64,000 nucleotides of DNA from Euglena gracilis (GCA_039621445.1 CP154955.1:13772918-13836917), one strand, 5' to 3'; shown: positions 22,153 through 35,022, counted from the first letter of the stretch. Numbers and translations are program-made. Notes: generated by a model not told the origin, from the letters alone.

Positions 22153-23280
22153 TGTGTGTGTGGATCCTGGTAACCATCGGCCCGATCCCTGTACCGCAGG
22201 GCCCCATATTGCCATGTCGGCGAAGCCCCTCACGTGCCCGGAACGATGCCCAGCATTATTTGCTTTCTTGTTCCAACTCTCTTTGTTTCCAGTGATCCTC
22301 ACGTCTTCCACCCTCTTTGTCCCCTCACCTTCGCATTCACCCCGATGCCTGCTGCTGTGGAAACAGAGGCCACATTGTCGGCAACCCCTTCATCAGAGTC
22401 CCCCCATCTGCGCCTCGTCCCCCCCAGCTGCCCATGGTAACCAAAGGCTGTGGTTGGTTGGAATTGAAGGTGGTGTTCTCGGCATGGGGTGGCCATTTGG
22501 ACAAAATTGTACAAAATTGTACCGGTGGAGGACACCCCAGCTGTCCTTTTAAAAGAACCAGTCAAGATACTCAGTTCCCAGTGTGCCCCAAGCCTGTGCC
22601 AGCCCGGGAAGTGCTGTTGCGTGCACACTGGCACCTCCCCAAGCAGGAGTGCCCTAGCCAGCCAGCCAGCTCTGGTGTGCCGTGATGCACAAAAATGAGG
22701 TCAATCCTGTGAAAGCAGGGTTTTGTGCTTGCTGAACCCTCCCGGATGCCCGTCAAATGCAGTCCAGGCCAGGGGGCGAGGCAGTCCAGACTGGGGTGGG
22801 TTGCCTTGGACCCCATCTTCAGACAATGCAAGGCTTCAACCCTGGTCAACGGAGGCTGAGGGGCAGTAATGGGTGTTTTTTAGGTCATTTTTTGGTCATT
22901 TTTTTTCATCCAGCCTGCGTTGACAGGGGTTGTTGTCTTGCATTGTTTGCTGGTGGAAGGCCACCCCGGTGTGGGCTGCCTGCCCCCCCCCTCCCCATGC
23001 CTGGGCATAATTTTTGCTCTAACAGGACTGACCTCAGTTTTGCAGCATAGGTGCGACAGGTGCAGGCCTGGGCCATGGTGCACATCGATGTACTGCCAGA
23101 GACTTTGGGGCTGCATGTTGGGTACAACCCATGCCCTGTGTGGAAGGAAAAGTGGAGGCGACGTTGGGCGCCAGGCTCCGACCCCCCCCCCCCCCCGGCA
23201 CCCGGCCAATACCCCAGAACCTACCAGAAGGGAAGGGGTTGCTTGCTAGTGGCGTCCACTGGGGAATGCCCACAATATAC

Positions 23281-23368
23281 AAGGCATATATAATATATAT
23301 AATAATATATAATAATATAATAATAATATATATAATAATATATAATAATAATATATATAATATATAAA
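23281..23368. repeat. TAATAATATA AT-only array
   Basis: An 88-base run of A and T only, in irregular ATA/AATA units, directly left of the first copy of the 1.4-kb duplication. Confidence 0.95.
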
Positions 23369-23372
23369 CAAG

Positions 23373-26310
23373 GCATTAATTACTTTTCCATTCCAAGTTT
23401 TGTGGGCATGGGGGTGGCAGCGTAGTGTCCAGCCGTGGCCCACGGGCCCACTTGCTGGGCCTCCCACTGTACCGCGCCTTCCCCCCCCCCCCCCAGGCGC
23501 CTGCCACCCTCCTTACATGCAATGTTGGCACCCCAAACGTTGACCTTCGACCTTCTGCACATGGCTGCCGAAATTCTTGACATGCAAACTTGTCACCCAT
23601 AAGGCAGTAAGGTTGGCCCCCTGTTCTTACCTTCAATCAAGGCCCGGGCCAAGCGCCGGGGGGGGGGGTATTTTGAAAAGGCAGGGTTACATTTTTGGGG
23701 GGTTTATAGTTACATATTTAAGTGAAAAAATCTTTTACAATTTTTTTGTCACCGGGTGAAAATGTCGCCCGGAAAACTGTCCTCGACCCTCCCTACCTGC
23801 TGACCTGTCCTCATAGAGACCTATGTTCTACCTCTGTTCTTGCTGACTTGTCTGTAGACAGTTTCCCGGGGGAGGGGGGTAGGTGTGGGTGGTGGGTGGT
23901 GGGTGGTGGTGGGTTGGGGGTTCCATCCCCTCCCTGCTCCCACCCACCAGGTCCGACCCCCCTCACCAGGCCTTCCCGAGTTCCCCGATTTTCAGGTTAA
24001 CGTTTTTCTTTCGGCGGTGGTGGGTGGGTGGGTGGGGGTCGACCACCCCCTCCCCACCCCCCATGCTTTCCCGTACAGCCCTAGCTCGGCTGTTTTCTCT
24101 GACTCACCGATCTCCAGAGGGTTGGTGGTGGTTTCAGGCTTCTCTTTAAGGAAGTGTGCCCCCCCCCCCCCCTTGGGGGGCTGGGTGCTGTGGGCAGGCA
24201 GAGGGGTAGGGCATTTTCAACCCCCCCCCCCAGGCCTGGGGGGTCGGGTTTTGGGGTGGGCAGTGCTCAGCACACCCCCTGGCGCCGAAGGCGCCGAGGC
24301 CCAAAAAATGGCCATTTTGACAGCGAAAATTGGCTGGGTCCGCCGGCACCTGTTCCAAAACCGACCCACTCCCCCTGGGGGGGGGGCAGAACAGGAATCG
24401 GCCAAAGAGCCAGGGTGGTGGATGGGGGGGGGGTCGACCCCCCCACCTCCCGGGTGGGGGTCGACCCCCCCCACCAGGCCTTCCCGTTCTGCCCGCAGGC
24501 ACCCAATAGCACAAGGCACCCCTCCCCCCCCCAGGTCGGGGTGAGAAGAAGCCTTGGCGGTGCCACAGGCTGCCTGCTGCCGTCCCATGCATTCATGGCA
24601 TGGGAACTGCACTCTTACCAGCTATGGCCCCTACGTTGTGGAGGCGAGTCCTGGCTTCCTTTTTTTGTTGGAGCGGTTGCCTCCTGGCAAAGGAATCTGG
24701 CCAAAGATGTCCTCCCACCTGTCTGTGAGAATAAGGCGGAGAAAGTAGGCCCAAAAACGCGAAAAGAAAAATGACCCCAATGAAATGACCCCAATGAAGG
24801 CATTAATCACTTTTCCATTCCAAGTTTTGTGGGCGTGGGGGTGGCTGCGCAGTGTCCAGCCGTGGCCCACGGGTCTACTGGCTGGGCCTTCCAAATACCC
24901 CAGAACCCCCGATACCTCGATCCGTGGCACGCTCTCTCGACGCCGCTGCTGGCCTGAACCGAAGCTGTACGGGAACCCCAGAAACCCTAACACAACCACA
25001 CCAGGAAACTGGCCTCAACCCCCTGTACCTGCTGACCTGTCGTCACAGGGACCTGTCCTTGACTTTTACCCGCTGACCTGTCACCTATCACAATTTCAAA
25101 AGTTTCATCCCCCTCCCCCTTGGGGGGCTTGCCCCCCCCCCCCCGCTTGGTCCCCCTCCTCCTTACATGCAATCTTGGCCCCCCTACAGTTGGCCTTCGA
25201 CCTTTTGACATGGCTGCCAAAATTCTTGACATGCAAACTTGGCACGCATAAGGTTGGCCCCTGGCCTGACCCTCAATCAAGGCCCAGACCAAGCGCCTGG
25301 GTGGGGGGGTGGGGAGGTATTTTGAAAGGCAATTGCCAGATTTAAAATTTTACTCGGGCTTGTACTTATATATTTCCGAGGGTCAAAATGGCAACTTTTT
25401 CCTTCTGACCCGGACCCTCCCGGAAAACTGTCCCCCACCCTCTGTGCCTGCTGACCTGTCCTCATAGAGACCTATGTTCTACCTCTGTTCTCGCTGACTT
25501 GTCTGTAGCAAGTTTACAGGTGGAGGGGGGTAGGTGTTGGTGATCGGAGGGGGGGTTTGGGGGTTCCATCCCCTCCCTGCTCCCACCCACCAGGTCCGAC
25601 CCCCCTCACCAGGCCTTCCCGTGTTCCCCGATTTTCAGGTTAACGTTTTTCTTTCGGTGCCTCTGGCGCCAAATGAATTTCCCTTGCACAGTTCTGTGGT
25701 GGGTGGGGGTCGACCACCCCCTCCCCACCCACCATGCTTTCCCATACAGCCCTGGCCTGCCTACTTCTCCCTCGCTCTCCGATCTCCAGAGGGCTGGTTA
25801 AGGAAGTGTGGACCCCTCCCCCTGGGTGGGGGCTGGGTGCCGGGCCGGCAGGGGGGTAGGGCACTTTCAACTCCAACCCACCCCAAAACCCGACCCCCCC
25901 CCCCCCAGGGGGGGGGGCGGGTTTTGGGGTGGGCGGTGATATAGCGCATCCCCCGGCGCCGAAGGTGCGGAGGCCCCCCCAAAAAGGTCATTTTTAAAGG
26001 AGAATTGGTTGGGTCGGCAGGCACCTGTTCCAAAACCGATCCCCCCTGGGGGGGTGTGCCTGCCATGGCAGACACCGACTGGCACAAGACACCCCCCCCC
26101 CCGGGGTTGGTGAGAAGAACGCAGGTTGCCTGCTGCCAGGAACTGCACCCTCACCAGCTGTTGCCCCTACGTTGTGGAGGCCAGTCCCGGCTTCCTTTTT
26201 TTGAACCGGTTGCTGCCTCCTGGCAAAGAAATCTGGCATTCTGGCTGTGGTGGCCAATTCAATGTCCTCCCACCTGTGCATGAGAATAGGGCGGAGAAAG
26301 AAGGCCAAAA
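23373..26310. repeat. Imperfect tandem duplication, two copies of about 1.4-1.5 kb
   Basis: Copy 1 runs about 23373-24780 and copy 2 about 24797-26310. Both start with AAGGCATTAAT.ACTTTTCC and TTTTGTGGGC.TGGGGGTGG. Both then carry the same ordered parts: TGGC...CTTGACATGCAAACTTG, a GGAAAACTGTCC element, ACCTATGTTCTACCTCTGTT, CCTGCTCCCACCCACCAGGT, a GCCGAAGG hairpin block, and finally TGTCCTCCCACCTGT with AGGCGGAGAAAG (GGGCGGAGAAAG in copy 2). Divergence is substantial. No coding region is recognised in either copy. Confidence 0.85.
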
Positions 26311-26319
26311 ACAAACATG

Positions 26320-28274
26320 AAAAATGGGTTTCTGGTTGGTGTTTTTTTTGACTCAGATTTGAACAGCCCCTTAGGCGGATCGGCTGAAACCCGAATTTGA
26401 GCAACGGGTTGCTTAAATTTCGGGGGGGGGTTGACCCTCTGGGTTCATATTTGACCAGTATTTTTCAGGACCCTCACAGGGTTTATTTTTGGGTGGATTT
26501 ACATTTGGGCCGAAGAATTCAAACTCTCTTCCTCAAGTGGCGCCTCACAGCACTATTTCACCACCGACCAGATCGGAGTGGTTTCCAAGGGGATCGCTAA
26601 CCGAAAGCGGGCTTTTTATTCATTTTTCATTTTTTTCATTTTCAAGCATTTTTCGTACTGGCAAAAATTACAACCCTCCCCGGAAAAAGTGCTAAAATGG
26701 GCAATTCAGCAAATTTCAAGAAAAATGGAAAATTAGATGGGAAGCCAATCCTCCATAACGTCCAAAAAATGCAACAAGATTTGCAAGATGAAATCGGGGT
26801 CCCAGTATATCCATCAAAATTTGGCTTGTTTTGGCCATGGTGGGTGTTATTTATGAGGGTGGTTGCTGTTCAAACAATGGGAAAATCGAAGCGGTTTCCC
26901 ATAGCATTTTTCCCTTAATTTTTGTCCGGACTGTGCGACCCTCCGTTGCCCCATATATATTTACACGCATCAACACCACACAAACCATTTACTAACAGGA
27001 ATAAACTGAAAGAATTATATCATTCTTCTCGAAATTACCTATATTGATGGATGATGGATCATGGGGGAGGGTCTCGATGCCTTACCTGCAGACCGGCATT
27101 CAACTGCAGCCCAAACTCTCCTGCGTGATTATTGGGAGATGCGGCATCAGCAAAGGAAGCTTTGGGCCTCCAGCTGAAATTCGCCACTGTGTGGCCCACC
27201 TGCTACCCCCCCCCCCCCCCCGCCCGCCCCCGTCGATTTGACATCGACCTATTTCACACTTGTTTGCCTCCGGCACTTAGCACCAGGAGCTGGATTTCGG
27301 CATACTTAAACACTTTGCCCGCATTGGGCCGGCAGGCCGTTTTGTCCCGCAGAACAGACACGATGGGCGGCACAGATGGGGACAACTGTGGTTCTTTCCG
27401 AGCACTCTTGTTGTGCATTCTGAGCGGCAGAGAGTGCAACAATGGCCGTGCCGTGAACACGGTCGACCAAGAAGGTTTAACAGGGCGGGAAAGGATTTGC
27501 TGACACGACCCCCAGGGGTCCACCAGCTAGCCAATTTGCTAGCTCTGGATAAAGGCCACTAGCTGGAACCCCCCCCCCCCTCAAAAGGGGGCCATGGGCT
27601 CCCTCATTGCAAAAATATTTTCCTCTAGCGTTGCGCGCCGAGGCAGAAATGAGGTGAAAATTTAATATTGAGGGGGGGGGCTGATTTTGTTCCAAGAAAC
27701 CCTAAAAATTGCCGAATTGGGGGCCAAAAAAAATTCCTGTCACTGAGTATTTTTTTTTTCACCAGCTAGCCCTGCTAGCACACCCACTGGACAAATTTTG
27801 ATCAGCTGCATCGCAGGTTCCAAAGATTAGCAAAAAAAAACTCATAATACAAATGCAAAGTACAAAAAATGCTTCTCCCCCCATCACTTTAAATTGTATC
27901 GCACTGACCAAGAAAAAATCGCTTTGCGAAAGCGCCGAACGCACTTATGGCCAGTCCCCCCCTCCCCCCCAGCAGGACCCTGTCCCGGTCCTGGGGTGTC
28001 CTGGGGGGGGGTCCTGGGGGGGTCCCGCAATTCTTGGCAAAATTTTTGCACCACAAGATGAGGTTATTTGAAGACCGGGGGGGTCCGGGGGGGGGGGGGG
28101 GGGGGCGGGCGGTAGCCCCCCCCCCCAGGTAACGGCGCCGAAGGCGCCCGGAACTCCACGGTCAGTGGGTCCTGTGGGTACCGCCCCCGGTGGGGCCTAG
28201 GGGGGGTCGTGGGGGGGGGGGGCCTGGGGGGGGGGCCTGGGGGGGGGGGAAACTGGCCAAGACTCGCCGAACGA
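26320..28274. other. Intergenic sequence, no supported gene
   Basis: An open frame at 26697-26918 (73 codons, + strand) is protein-like but unrecognised. About 27530-27780 has several CTAGC/GCTAG steps (CCAGCTAGCC, TTGCTAGCTCTGG, CACTAGCTGG, CTGCTAGCAC) that recur at about 52655-52695 and 62795-62875. About 28070-28260 is a G/C-run block with the hairpin GGCGCCGAAGGCGCC. Confidence 0.4.
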
Positions 28275-28393
28275 GAATTTTGACTAAAATAAATAATGAT
28301 TAATTAATAAAATAAATAATAATAAAATAATAATAAAATAATAAAATAAATAATAAAATAAATAAAACAATAAAATAAATAATAAAATAAATA
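28275..28393. repeat. AAATAAT A/T array
   Basis: Tandem AATAAAATAATAATAAAAT units of about 120 bases, with no C and a G only at the left edge. Simple-sequence tract. Confidence 0.95.
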
Positions 28394-28682
28394 TGAGAAG
28401 GGGTGGTGAGAAGGGTGTTCAGAAAATGGTGGGAAGGGGTGGGGGGTTGGACCCCTTGTCCACCACCCATTGGTGTGGGGGGATTCCCGTACAGGCATGA
28501 CTGGGCGTGACTGGGTGTCAGAGAGAGGTCCCGGCCGACCCCCCCCCCTCCTGGGGGGGTACCCTGCCGAAGGCAGCGTTTTGCTGTGTTTTTGGACCCC
28601 AAAATTGACCCCCCAAAGTGAATTCCCCCAAAGCCCCACCCCCTCCCCCCCCGAAGGTGAGTGGGTCTGTACCCCCCGGGTC

Positions 28683-28945
28683 CTAAACCGACCCCCCACT
28701 TATAACCCCCCCACTTATAACCCCCCCCATCCTATAACCCCTCCCCCCCCTACTTATAACCCCCCCCCTCGGGCCCAACCACTAAACCGTGACTTATAAC
28801 CCCCCCCCCGGAAGCCATGAGAAGGCAAAGACAACCGCCAAGGCTGAAACCCCCCCACTTATAACCCCCCCCCCCTCGGGGCCAACCACTAAACAGGATC
28901 CTATAACCCCCGGGGGGGTTATAAGTGAGGGGGGGGTTTAAAACC
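28683..28945. repeat. ACTTATAACCCC repeats with an inverted copy
   Basis: Six or more copies of CACTTATAACCCCCCC separated by short spacers. The block closes with the inverted form GGGGGTTATAAGTGAGGGG at about 28914-28932. CGGG...CCAACCACTAAAC is also repeated. This looks like nested or foldback element ends rather than a CRISPR array, because the spacing is irregular. Confidence 0.7.
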
Positions 28946-29057
28946 TAAAAACCTCAAACAAACAAACCTCTGCTGGGTGTGATTATTGGATGACCGTGGG
29001 TGCTTGGCTTTAAGGCAAACTGGTGTCCCGGGGAAACTCCTCCCCCAGAAATTGTAG

Positions 29058-29440
29058 TCCCTGAGAACCTGTCAGCGTCCCGTCCAGGGGTTGTTTTTTT
29101 TCTGGTCTTGGACCCCCTCCCCCAGGGGGGGGGGGAGGGGGGGCCCTTGGACTCCCTCCCCCCCGGGGGGGTGGTAGGAACTGGTGGATATATCTTTTTC
29201 GGCGCTGAAGGCGCCGAAAATTTTGAAAACACTTCTATGTTTAGCATTTTTTGGCATTTTCGGGCAAAGTGGGTAGGGTGGGACCCCCCCCCCCTCCCCC
29301 GGGGGGCCCCACCCCAGGGGGTGGGTGGGTGGGTGCTGACCCCCTCCCCCTCCCCCCAGTTTTAAAAAAAAACCCTGGTCCCGCCCGGGAAACTGCCAGG
29401 GTTCCCGGCACCGGCCAACCTGCCAAACGGGACAGTTTGC
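29058..29440. mobile_element. Hairpin-core element flanked by CTGTCAG-family ends
   Basis: The left part GAGAACCTGTCAGCGTCCCG and the right part GGGAAACTGCCAGGGTTCCC bracket C/G runs and the hairpin TTCGGCGCTGAAGGCGCCGAA (about 29199-29219). The same end motif occurs without a hairpin at 39022-39110 and 58780. The ends are approximate, and I found no clear target duplication. Confidence 0.5.
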
Positions 29441-29483
29441 TCAAGGGGTGGGGGTTGCTGCCTGACTGCCCCCGCCTCCCCAG

Positions 29484-29541
29484 GCCCCCGATGTATGCGG
29501 CACGCGGCGCGTGTGTGGACAGCGCCGTCCCCGACCCGCAG
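29484..29541 (+). CDS. Orphan exon O1
   Basis: A 58-base GC-rich exon-like segment between CCTCCCCAG and GTAGCTACC. In the frame that joins O2 it reads PPMYAARGACVDSAVPDPQ. The splice sites are good and the composition matches the transporter exons. No family is recognised. It could be an early exon of gene B, 10 kb upstream of its first recognised exon, or belong to an unrelated gene. Confidence 0.4.
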
Positions 29542-29844
29542 GTAGCTACCCCCGACCCCCGCTGTGTGCTACAGCCCTGTCACGTTCCAGCCAGACTCCA
29601 TCCAGTCCCGCCCTTCGACGGCAAGGTTTTGGGAGCCATTGGGTCGCGGTAGGTTGTTGATTCGAAAGTGTTGCAGCCATCGCTTAAGCCGGAGGGGTCC
29701 AGCCAAACCTGCCCCAATGTTTTCCGGCCTCTGAGCTGACCAGGGGGTGTTTGAGCGTTGAGCGACGCTGTGGTGGTGTAAGAGGCGGGGATCCCCGCCA
29801 GGGTGGGGGTCGGGAGCGTGACCGGCGCCATGGTGTCCTCCCAG

Positions 29845-29949
29845 TGCAACCCCCTTCGCCGCCCTGCCCCCGCGTGGTCCGACGACAGCGATCCGTCGGC
29901 GCGCTGCCGAGCCGTACCCCTCGACGATCCGTGCGGCGATGACGGGCAG
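29845..29949 (+). CDS. Orphan exon O2
   Basis: Starts after TGTCCTCCCAG in the phase left by O1, and is 105 bases (35 codons) long. It contains CNPLRRPAPAWSDD and ARCRAVPLDDPCGDDGQ, a Cys/Asp/Pro-rich peptide typical of a lumenal or extracellular segment. It ends CAG before GC, which would be a GC donor; the frame otherwise runs on to 30050. Function unknown. Confidence 0.4.
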
Positions 29950-29957
29950 GCTCCCTT

Positions 29958-30049
29958 CTGCTATGTGATGTGGTGCCCCAGGATGCGGAGATGGAAGCAG
30001 GGTTTTGCAAATTGGGTGCCTAAGAGCAGGTATCACCACATCACATAGT
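29958..30049. repeat. 92-bp inverted repeat
   Basis: CTATGTGATGTGGTG and CACCACATCACATAG are perfect 15-base inverted ends around about 60 bases. They start a few bases after orphan exon O2. This is a small foldback element. Confidence 0.8.
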
Positions 30050-30891
30050 ATACACAACACCCAGCAGGTGTGCTTTGAACCCTACAATGGCTGTCTTGTT
30101 GACTTAGGATATTGACTGAACGATGAGGGGAAGTGTACCCTGAAATTTGGCCGTGTGAGAAATTGGTGGTCCGTGTGGGCAAATGCACAAATGGACGGCG
30201 TGTGCAAATGCGCACACCAACCGCTTGTGTAACTGTGAAAGAGCCAGGTGTGCCATCCAAAATTGATGTATTTGCAAAATTGTGAACGTGGTTGGTTTGT
30301 GCAAATGCAAAAATAGACTTTTTGGTCGGTTTGCGCATCTGCGCACACCAACCACTTGTGCAACTGAACACACGTACCATTTGGATGGTGTGGCACCACT
30401 GCAGGTTGGAAATCCTTAAGTGCGAGGTGTTCCGTTAAATTCAAACACAAGAGAATGACCAGGCTGCAGGCCAGAATTTGGGAATCGGCAATTGAAGCTG
30501 TGAAAAACCATTTCTTAGCCCTGAAACATCAATATAAACAACCTTTTCAGGTTTTATCCCGAAAAACTGAGTTTAGAAGTGCCCTTCACCCCCTGTATTT
30601 TAGTCCAAAAATGAGGCACAGTTCATTGGCGAAAAATTGAAATGTCTGCTGACTTGAAAATTTCTGTGTTCAGGGGGCCATGTAATGCAGTACACTGACA
30701 CGTTTCATTTGACCTTCTCAGACACAACTTACAACACCCTCACTTTGAGCACAAACACTTCACAATCTGCTCTACCTGTTTCGATCCTTCTCCTGTCAGA
30801 AGTCCCTGGTGCCAAGGCTCCAAAATGATAAGGATATTGGTGGTGCCCAAATTGCACATTGCACATATGGCATTGCAGGGCCCCCCTTACC
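30050..30891. other. Intergenic, no gene seen
   Basis: Contains at about 30190-30365 two copies of a motif with GTGCGCACACCAACC / GGTCGGTTTGCGCATCTGCG, plus TTAAGTGCGAGGTG near 30417. These are the same motif family as at 37305-38800. No coding signal. Confidence 0.5.
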
Positions 30892-33800
30892 TGGGTAAGG
30901 GGTGGGTACGGGGTGGGTAAGGGTGGGTGGGGTAAGGGGTGGGTAAAGGGGGGGGGGGTAAGGGGGGGGTAAGGGGGGGTAAGGGGTGGGGTAAGGGGGG
31001 TTGGTGAAGGGGGGGTTAAGGGGTGTTGGGTAAGAGGTGGGTAAGGGGTGGGTAAGGGGGGGGGAAGGGGGGGGTAAGGGGTGGGTAAGGGGTGGGTAAG
31101 GGGGGGGGTAGGGGGGGGTAGGGGGTGGGTTAAGGGGGGGGTGGGGGGGTGGGTAAGGGGTGGGTAAGGGGGGGGTGGGGGGGTGGGTAAGGGGTGGGTA
31201 AGGGGGGGGGTGAGGGATGGGTAAGGGGTGGGTAAGGGGGGGGTAAGGGGGGGGTAAGGGGTGGGGGAGGGGTGGGTAAGGGGTGGGTAAGGGGTGGGCA
31301 AGGGGGGGGGGGGTAAGGGGTGTTAAGGGGGGGTGGGTAAGGGGGGGGGGGTAGGGGTGGGTAAGGGGTGGGTAAGGGGGGGGGGGGTGAGGGGTGGGTA
31401 AGGGGTGGGTAAGGGGTGGGTAAGGGGGGGGGGTGAGGGGTGGGTAAGGGGTGGGTAAGGGGGGGTAAGGGGGGGGGAAGGGGGGGGGGGAGGGGGGGGG
31501 AAGGGGGGGGTGAGGGGGGGGGTAAGGGGGGGGGTAAGGGGTGGGTAAGGGGTGGGTAAGGGGTGGGTAAGGGGTGGGTGTGGGGTGGGTAAGGGGGGGG
31601 GGGGTGAAGGGGTGGGTAAGGGGTGGGTAAGGGGGGGGTGAGGGGTGGGTAAGGGGTTGGTAAGGGGGGGGTGTGTGGGGTGGGTAAGGGGGGGGTGAGG
31701 CAAGGGGTGGGTAAGGGGTGGGTAAGGGGTGGGTAAGGGGTGGGTGAGGGGGTGGGTAAGGGGGGGGGTGAGGGGTGGGTAAGGGGGGGGGTGAGGGGTG
31801 GGTAAGGGGTGGGTAAGGGGGGGGTAAGGGGGGGGGGTGGGGGGGGTGGGTAAGGGGTGGGTAAGGGTGGGTAAGGGGTGGGTAAGGGGTGGGTAAGGGG
31901 TGGGGTAAGGGGGGGGGAAGGGGTGGGTAAGGGGGGGGGAGGGGGGGGGGTGAGGGGTGGGTACGGGGGGGGTAAAGGGGGGGGTAAGGGGTGGGTAAGG
32001 GGGGGGGCAAGGGGTGGGGAGGGGGGGGGTGAGGGGGGGGGGAGGGGTGGGCAAGGGGTGGGTAGGGGGTGGGCAAGGGGTGGGTAAGGGGTGGGTAAGG
32101 GGTGGGTAGGGGTGGGTAAGGGGGGGTGGTGAGGGGTGGGTAAGGGGTGGGTAAGGGGGGGTGAGGGGTGGGTAAGGGGAGGGTAAGGGGTGGGTAAGGG
32201 GGGGGGGGGTGGGTAAGGGGTGGGTAAGGGGTGGGCAAGGGGTGGGTAAGGGGTGGGTAAGGGTGGGTAAGGGGGGGGGGGTGAGGGGTGGGTAAGGGGT
32301 GGGTAAGGGGGGCGGTGAGGGGTGGGTATGGGGTGGGTAAGGGGGGGGTAAGGGGTGGGTAAGGGGGGGGGGGGGGGGGGGGCGAGGGGGGTGGGTAGGG
32401 GGGGGAGGGGGGGGGGGTAGAGGGGTGGGTAAGGGGTGGGGTAAGGGGTGGGTGGGTAAGGGGGGGGGGTGTGGGGTGGGTAAGGGGGGGGTTAGGGGGG
32501 GGGAAAGGGGTGGGTAAGGGGTAGGTAAGGGGGGGGTGAGGGGTGGGTAAGGGGGGGGGAGAGGGGTGGGTAAGGGGGGGGTGAGGGGTGGGTAAGGGGG
32601 TGGGTAAGGGGTGGGTAAGGGGGTGGGTAAGGGGTGGGTAGGGGTGGGAAGGGGGGGGAAAGGGGGGGGAAAGGGGGTGGGTAAGGGGTGGGTAAGGGGT
32701 GGGTAAGGGGGGGGAATGGGGTGGGTAAGGGGTGGGTAAGGGGGGGGGAGGGGGTGGGGAGGGGGTGGGTAAGGGGGGGTGAGGGGGGGGTAAGGGGGTG
32801 GGTAAGGGGTGGGTTAAAGGGGGTGGGAAAGGGTGGGTAAGGGGTGGGTAAGGGGGGTGGGTAAGGGGTGGGTAAGGGGTGGGTAAGGGGTGGGTAAGGG
32901 GGGGGGTGAGGGGTGGGTAAGGGGTGGGTAAGGGGGGGGGAAGGGGGGGGTGAGGGGTGGGTAAGGGGTGGGTAAGGGGTGGGTAAGGGGTGGGTAAGGG
33001 GTGGGTAAGCGGTGGGTAAGGGGGGGGTGAGGGGGGGGGAAGGGGTGGGTAAGGGGAGGGTGAGGGGTGGGTAGGGGTGGGTAAGGGGGGGGTGAGGGGG
33101 TGGGTAAGGGGTGGGTAGGGGTGGGTAAGGGGGGGGTGAGGGGTGGGTAAGGGGGTGGGTAAGGGGGGGGTGCGGGGGGGTTAGGGGTTGGGAAGGGGTG
33201 GGTAAGGGGGGGGGTAGGGGGTGGGTAGGGGGTGGGTAAGTGGTGGGTAAGGGGTGGGGACGGGGGGGGTGAGGGGGGGGTAGGGGTGGGAAAGGGGTGG
33301 GCAAGGGGGGGGGTGAGGGGTGGGTAAGGGGTGGGTAAGGGGTGGGTAATGGGGGGGGGGTAAGGGGTGGGGAAGGGTTGAGTAAGGGGGGGGTAAGGGG
33401 GGGGGGAGGGGGTGGGGACGGGGGGGGGAGGGGGGGGGGAGGGGGGGGGGGAGGGGGGGGGGAAGGGGGGGGAAAGGGGGGGGGAAGGGGGGGGGTAGGG
33501 GGTGGGTAAGGGATGGGTAAGGGGAGGGTAAGGGGTGGGTAAGGGGTAGGGGGGGTAAGGGGTGGATAAGGGGTGGGTAAGGGGGGGGGTGGGGGGGGGT
33601 AAGGGGGTGGGTAAGGGGTGGGTAAGGGTGGGTGGGGGGTGGGTAAGGGGGGGGGGTGAGGGGTGGGTAAGGGGTGGGTAAGGGGGGGGGTAAGGGGTGG
33701 GTAAGGGGGTGGGTAGGGGGTGGGTAAGGGGGGTGGGTAAGGGGGGGGGTGTGGGGAGGGTAAGGGGTGGTTAAGGGGGGGTGAGGGGTGGGTAAGGGGG

Positions 33801-34979
33801 TGGGTAAGGGGTGGGTAAGGGGGGGGGTGAGGGGTGGGTAAGGGGTGGGTAAGGGGGGTGGGTAAGGGGTGGGTAAGGGGTGGGTAAGGGGGGGGGTGAG
33901 GGGGTGGGTAAGGGGTGGGTAGGGTGGGTAAGGGGGGGGTGAGGGGTGGGTAAGGGGTGGGTAAGGGGGGGGGAGGGGGGGGTAAGGGGGGGGGGTAAGG
34001 GGTGGGTAAGGGGTGGGTAAGGGTGGGTAAGGGGCGGGGGGGGTGAGGGGTGGGTAAGGGGTGGGTAAGGGGGTGGGTAAGGGGTGGGTAAGGGGTGGGT
34101 AAGGGGGGGTAAGGGGGGGTGGGTGGGTAAGGGGTGGGTAAGGGGTGGGTAAGGGGGGGGGGAGAGGGGTGGGAAAGGGGGGGGAGAGGGGGGGGTGAGG
34201 GGTGGGTAAGGGGTGGGTAAGGGGGGTGGTTAAGGGGGTGGGGTGAGGGGTGGGTAAGGGGTGGGTAAGGGGTGGTAAGGGGGGGGTAAGGGGGGGGGGA
34301 GGGGTGGGGTAAGGGGTGGGTAAGGGGTGGGTAAGGGGGGGGGGGTGAGGGGTGGTAAGGGGTGGGTAAGGGGTGGGTAAGGGGGGGGTGAGGGGTGGGT
34401 AAGGGGTGGGTAAGGGGTGGGTAAGGGGGGGGGGTGAGGGGTGGGTAAGGGGTGGGTAAGGGGTGGTTAAGGGGGGGTGAGGGGTGGGTAAGGGGTGGGT
34501 AAGGGGTGGGGAAGGGGGGGGTAAGGGGGGGGTAAGGGGGGGGAGGGGTGGGAAGGGGTGGGTAGGGGGGGGGTGAGGGGTGGGTAAGGGGTGGGTAAGG
34601 GGGGGGTAAGGGGGGGGGGTGAGGGGGTGGGTAAGGGGTGGGTAAGGGGTGGGTAAGGGGGGGTGAGGGGGTGGGTAAGGGGTGGGTAAGGGGTGGGTAA
34701 GGGGTGGGGGTAAGGGGGGGGGGTGAGGGGGGTGGGGAAGGGGGTGGGTAAGGGGTGGGTAAGGGGGGGGGTGAGGGGTGCGTAAGGGGTGGGTAAGGAG
34801 TGGGTAAGGGGAGGGTAAGGGGGGGGTAAGGGGTGGGTAAGGGATGGGTACGGGGGTGGGTTAAGGGGGGGGGTGGGTAAGGGGTGGGTAAGGGGTGGGT
34901 AAGGGGTGGGTAAGGGGTGGGTAAGGGGTGGGTAAGGGGTGGGTAAGGGGTGGGGAAGGGGGGGGGGAGGGGGGGGGAA

Positions 34980-35022
<43 letters not shown>

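Noticed and set aside
26697-26918. 73-codon + strand ORF (MGNSANFKKNGKLDG...)
   Set aside because: Short, lysine-rich from AT-rich sequence, no homology recognised and no splice context.
29569-30060. 163-codon reverse-strand frame over the orphan exons
   Set aside because: Its Gly/Arg/Ala-rich middle is the mirror of the GC-rich + strand exon O2, which has better splice sites and phase agreement.
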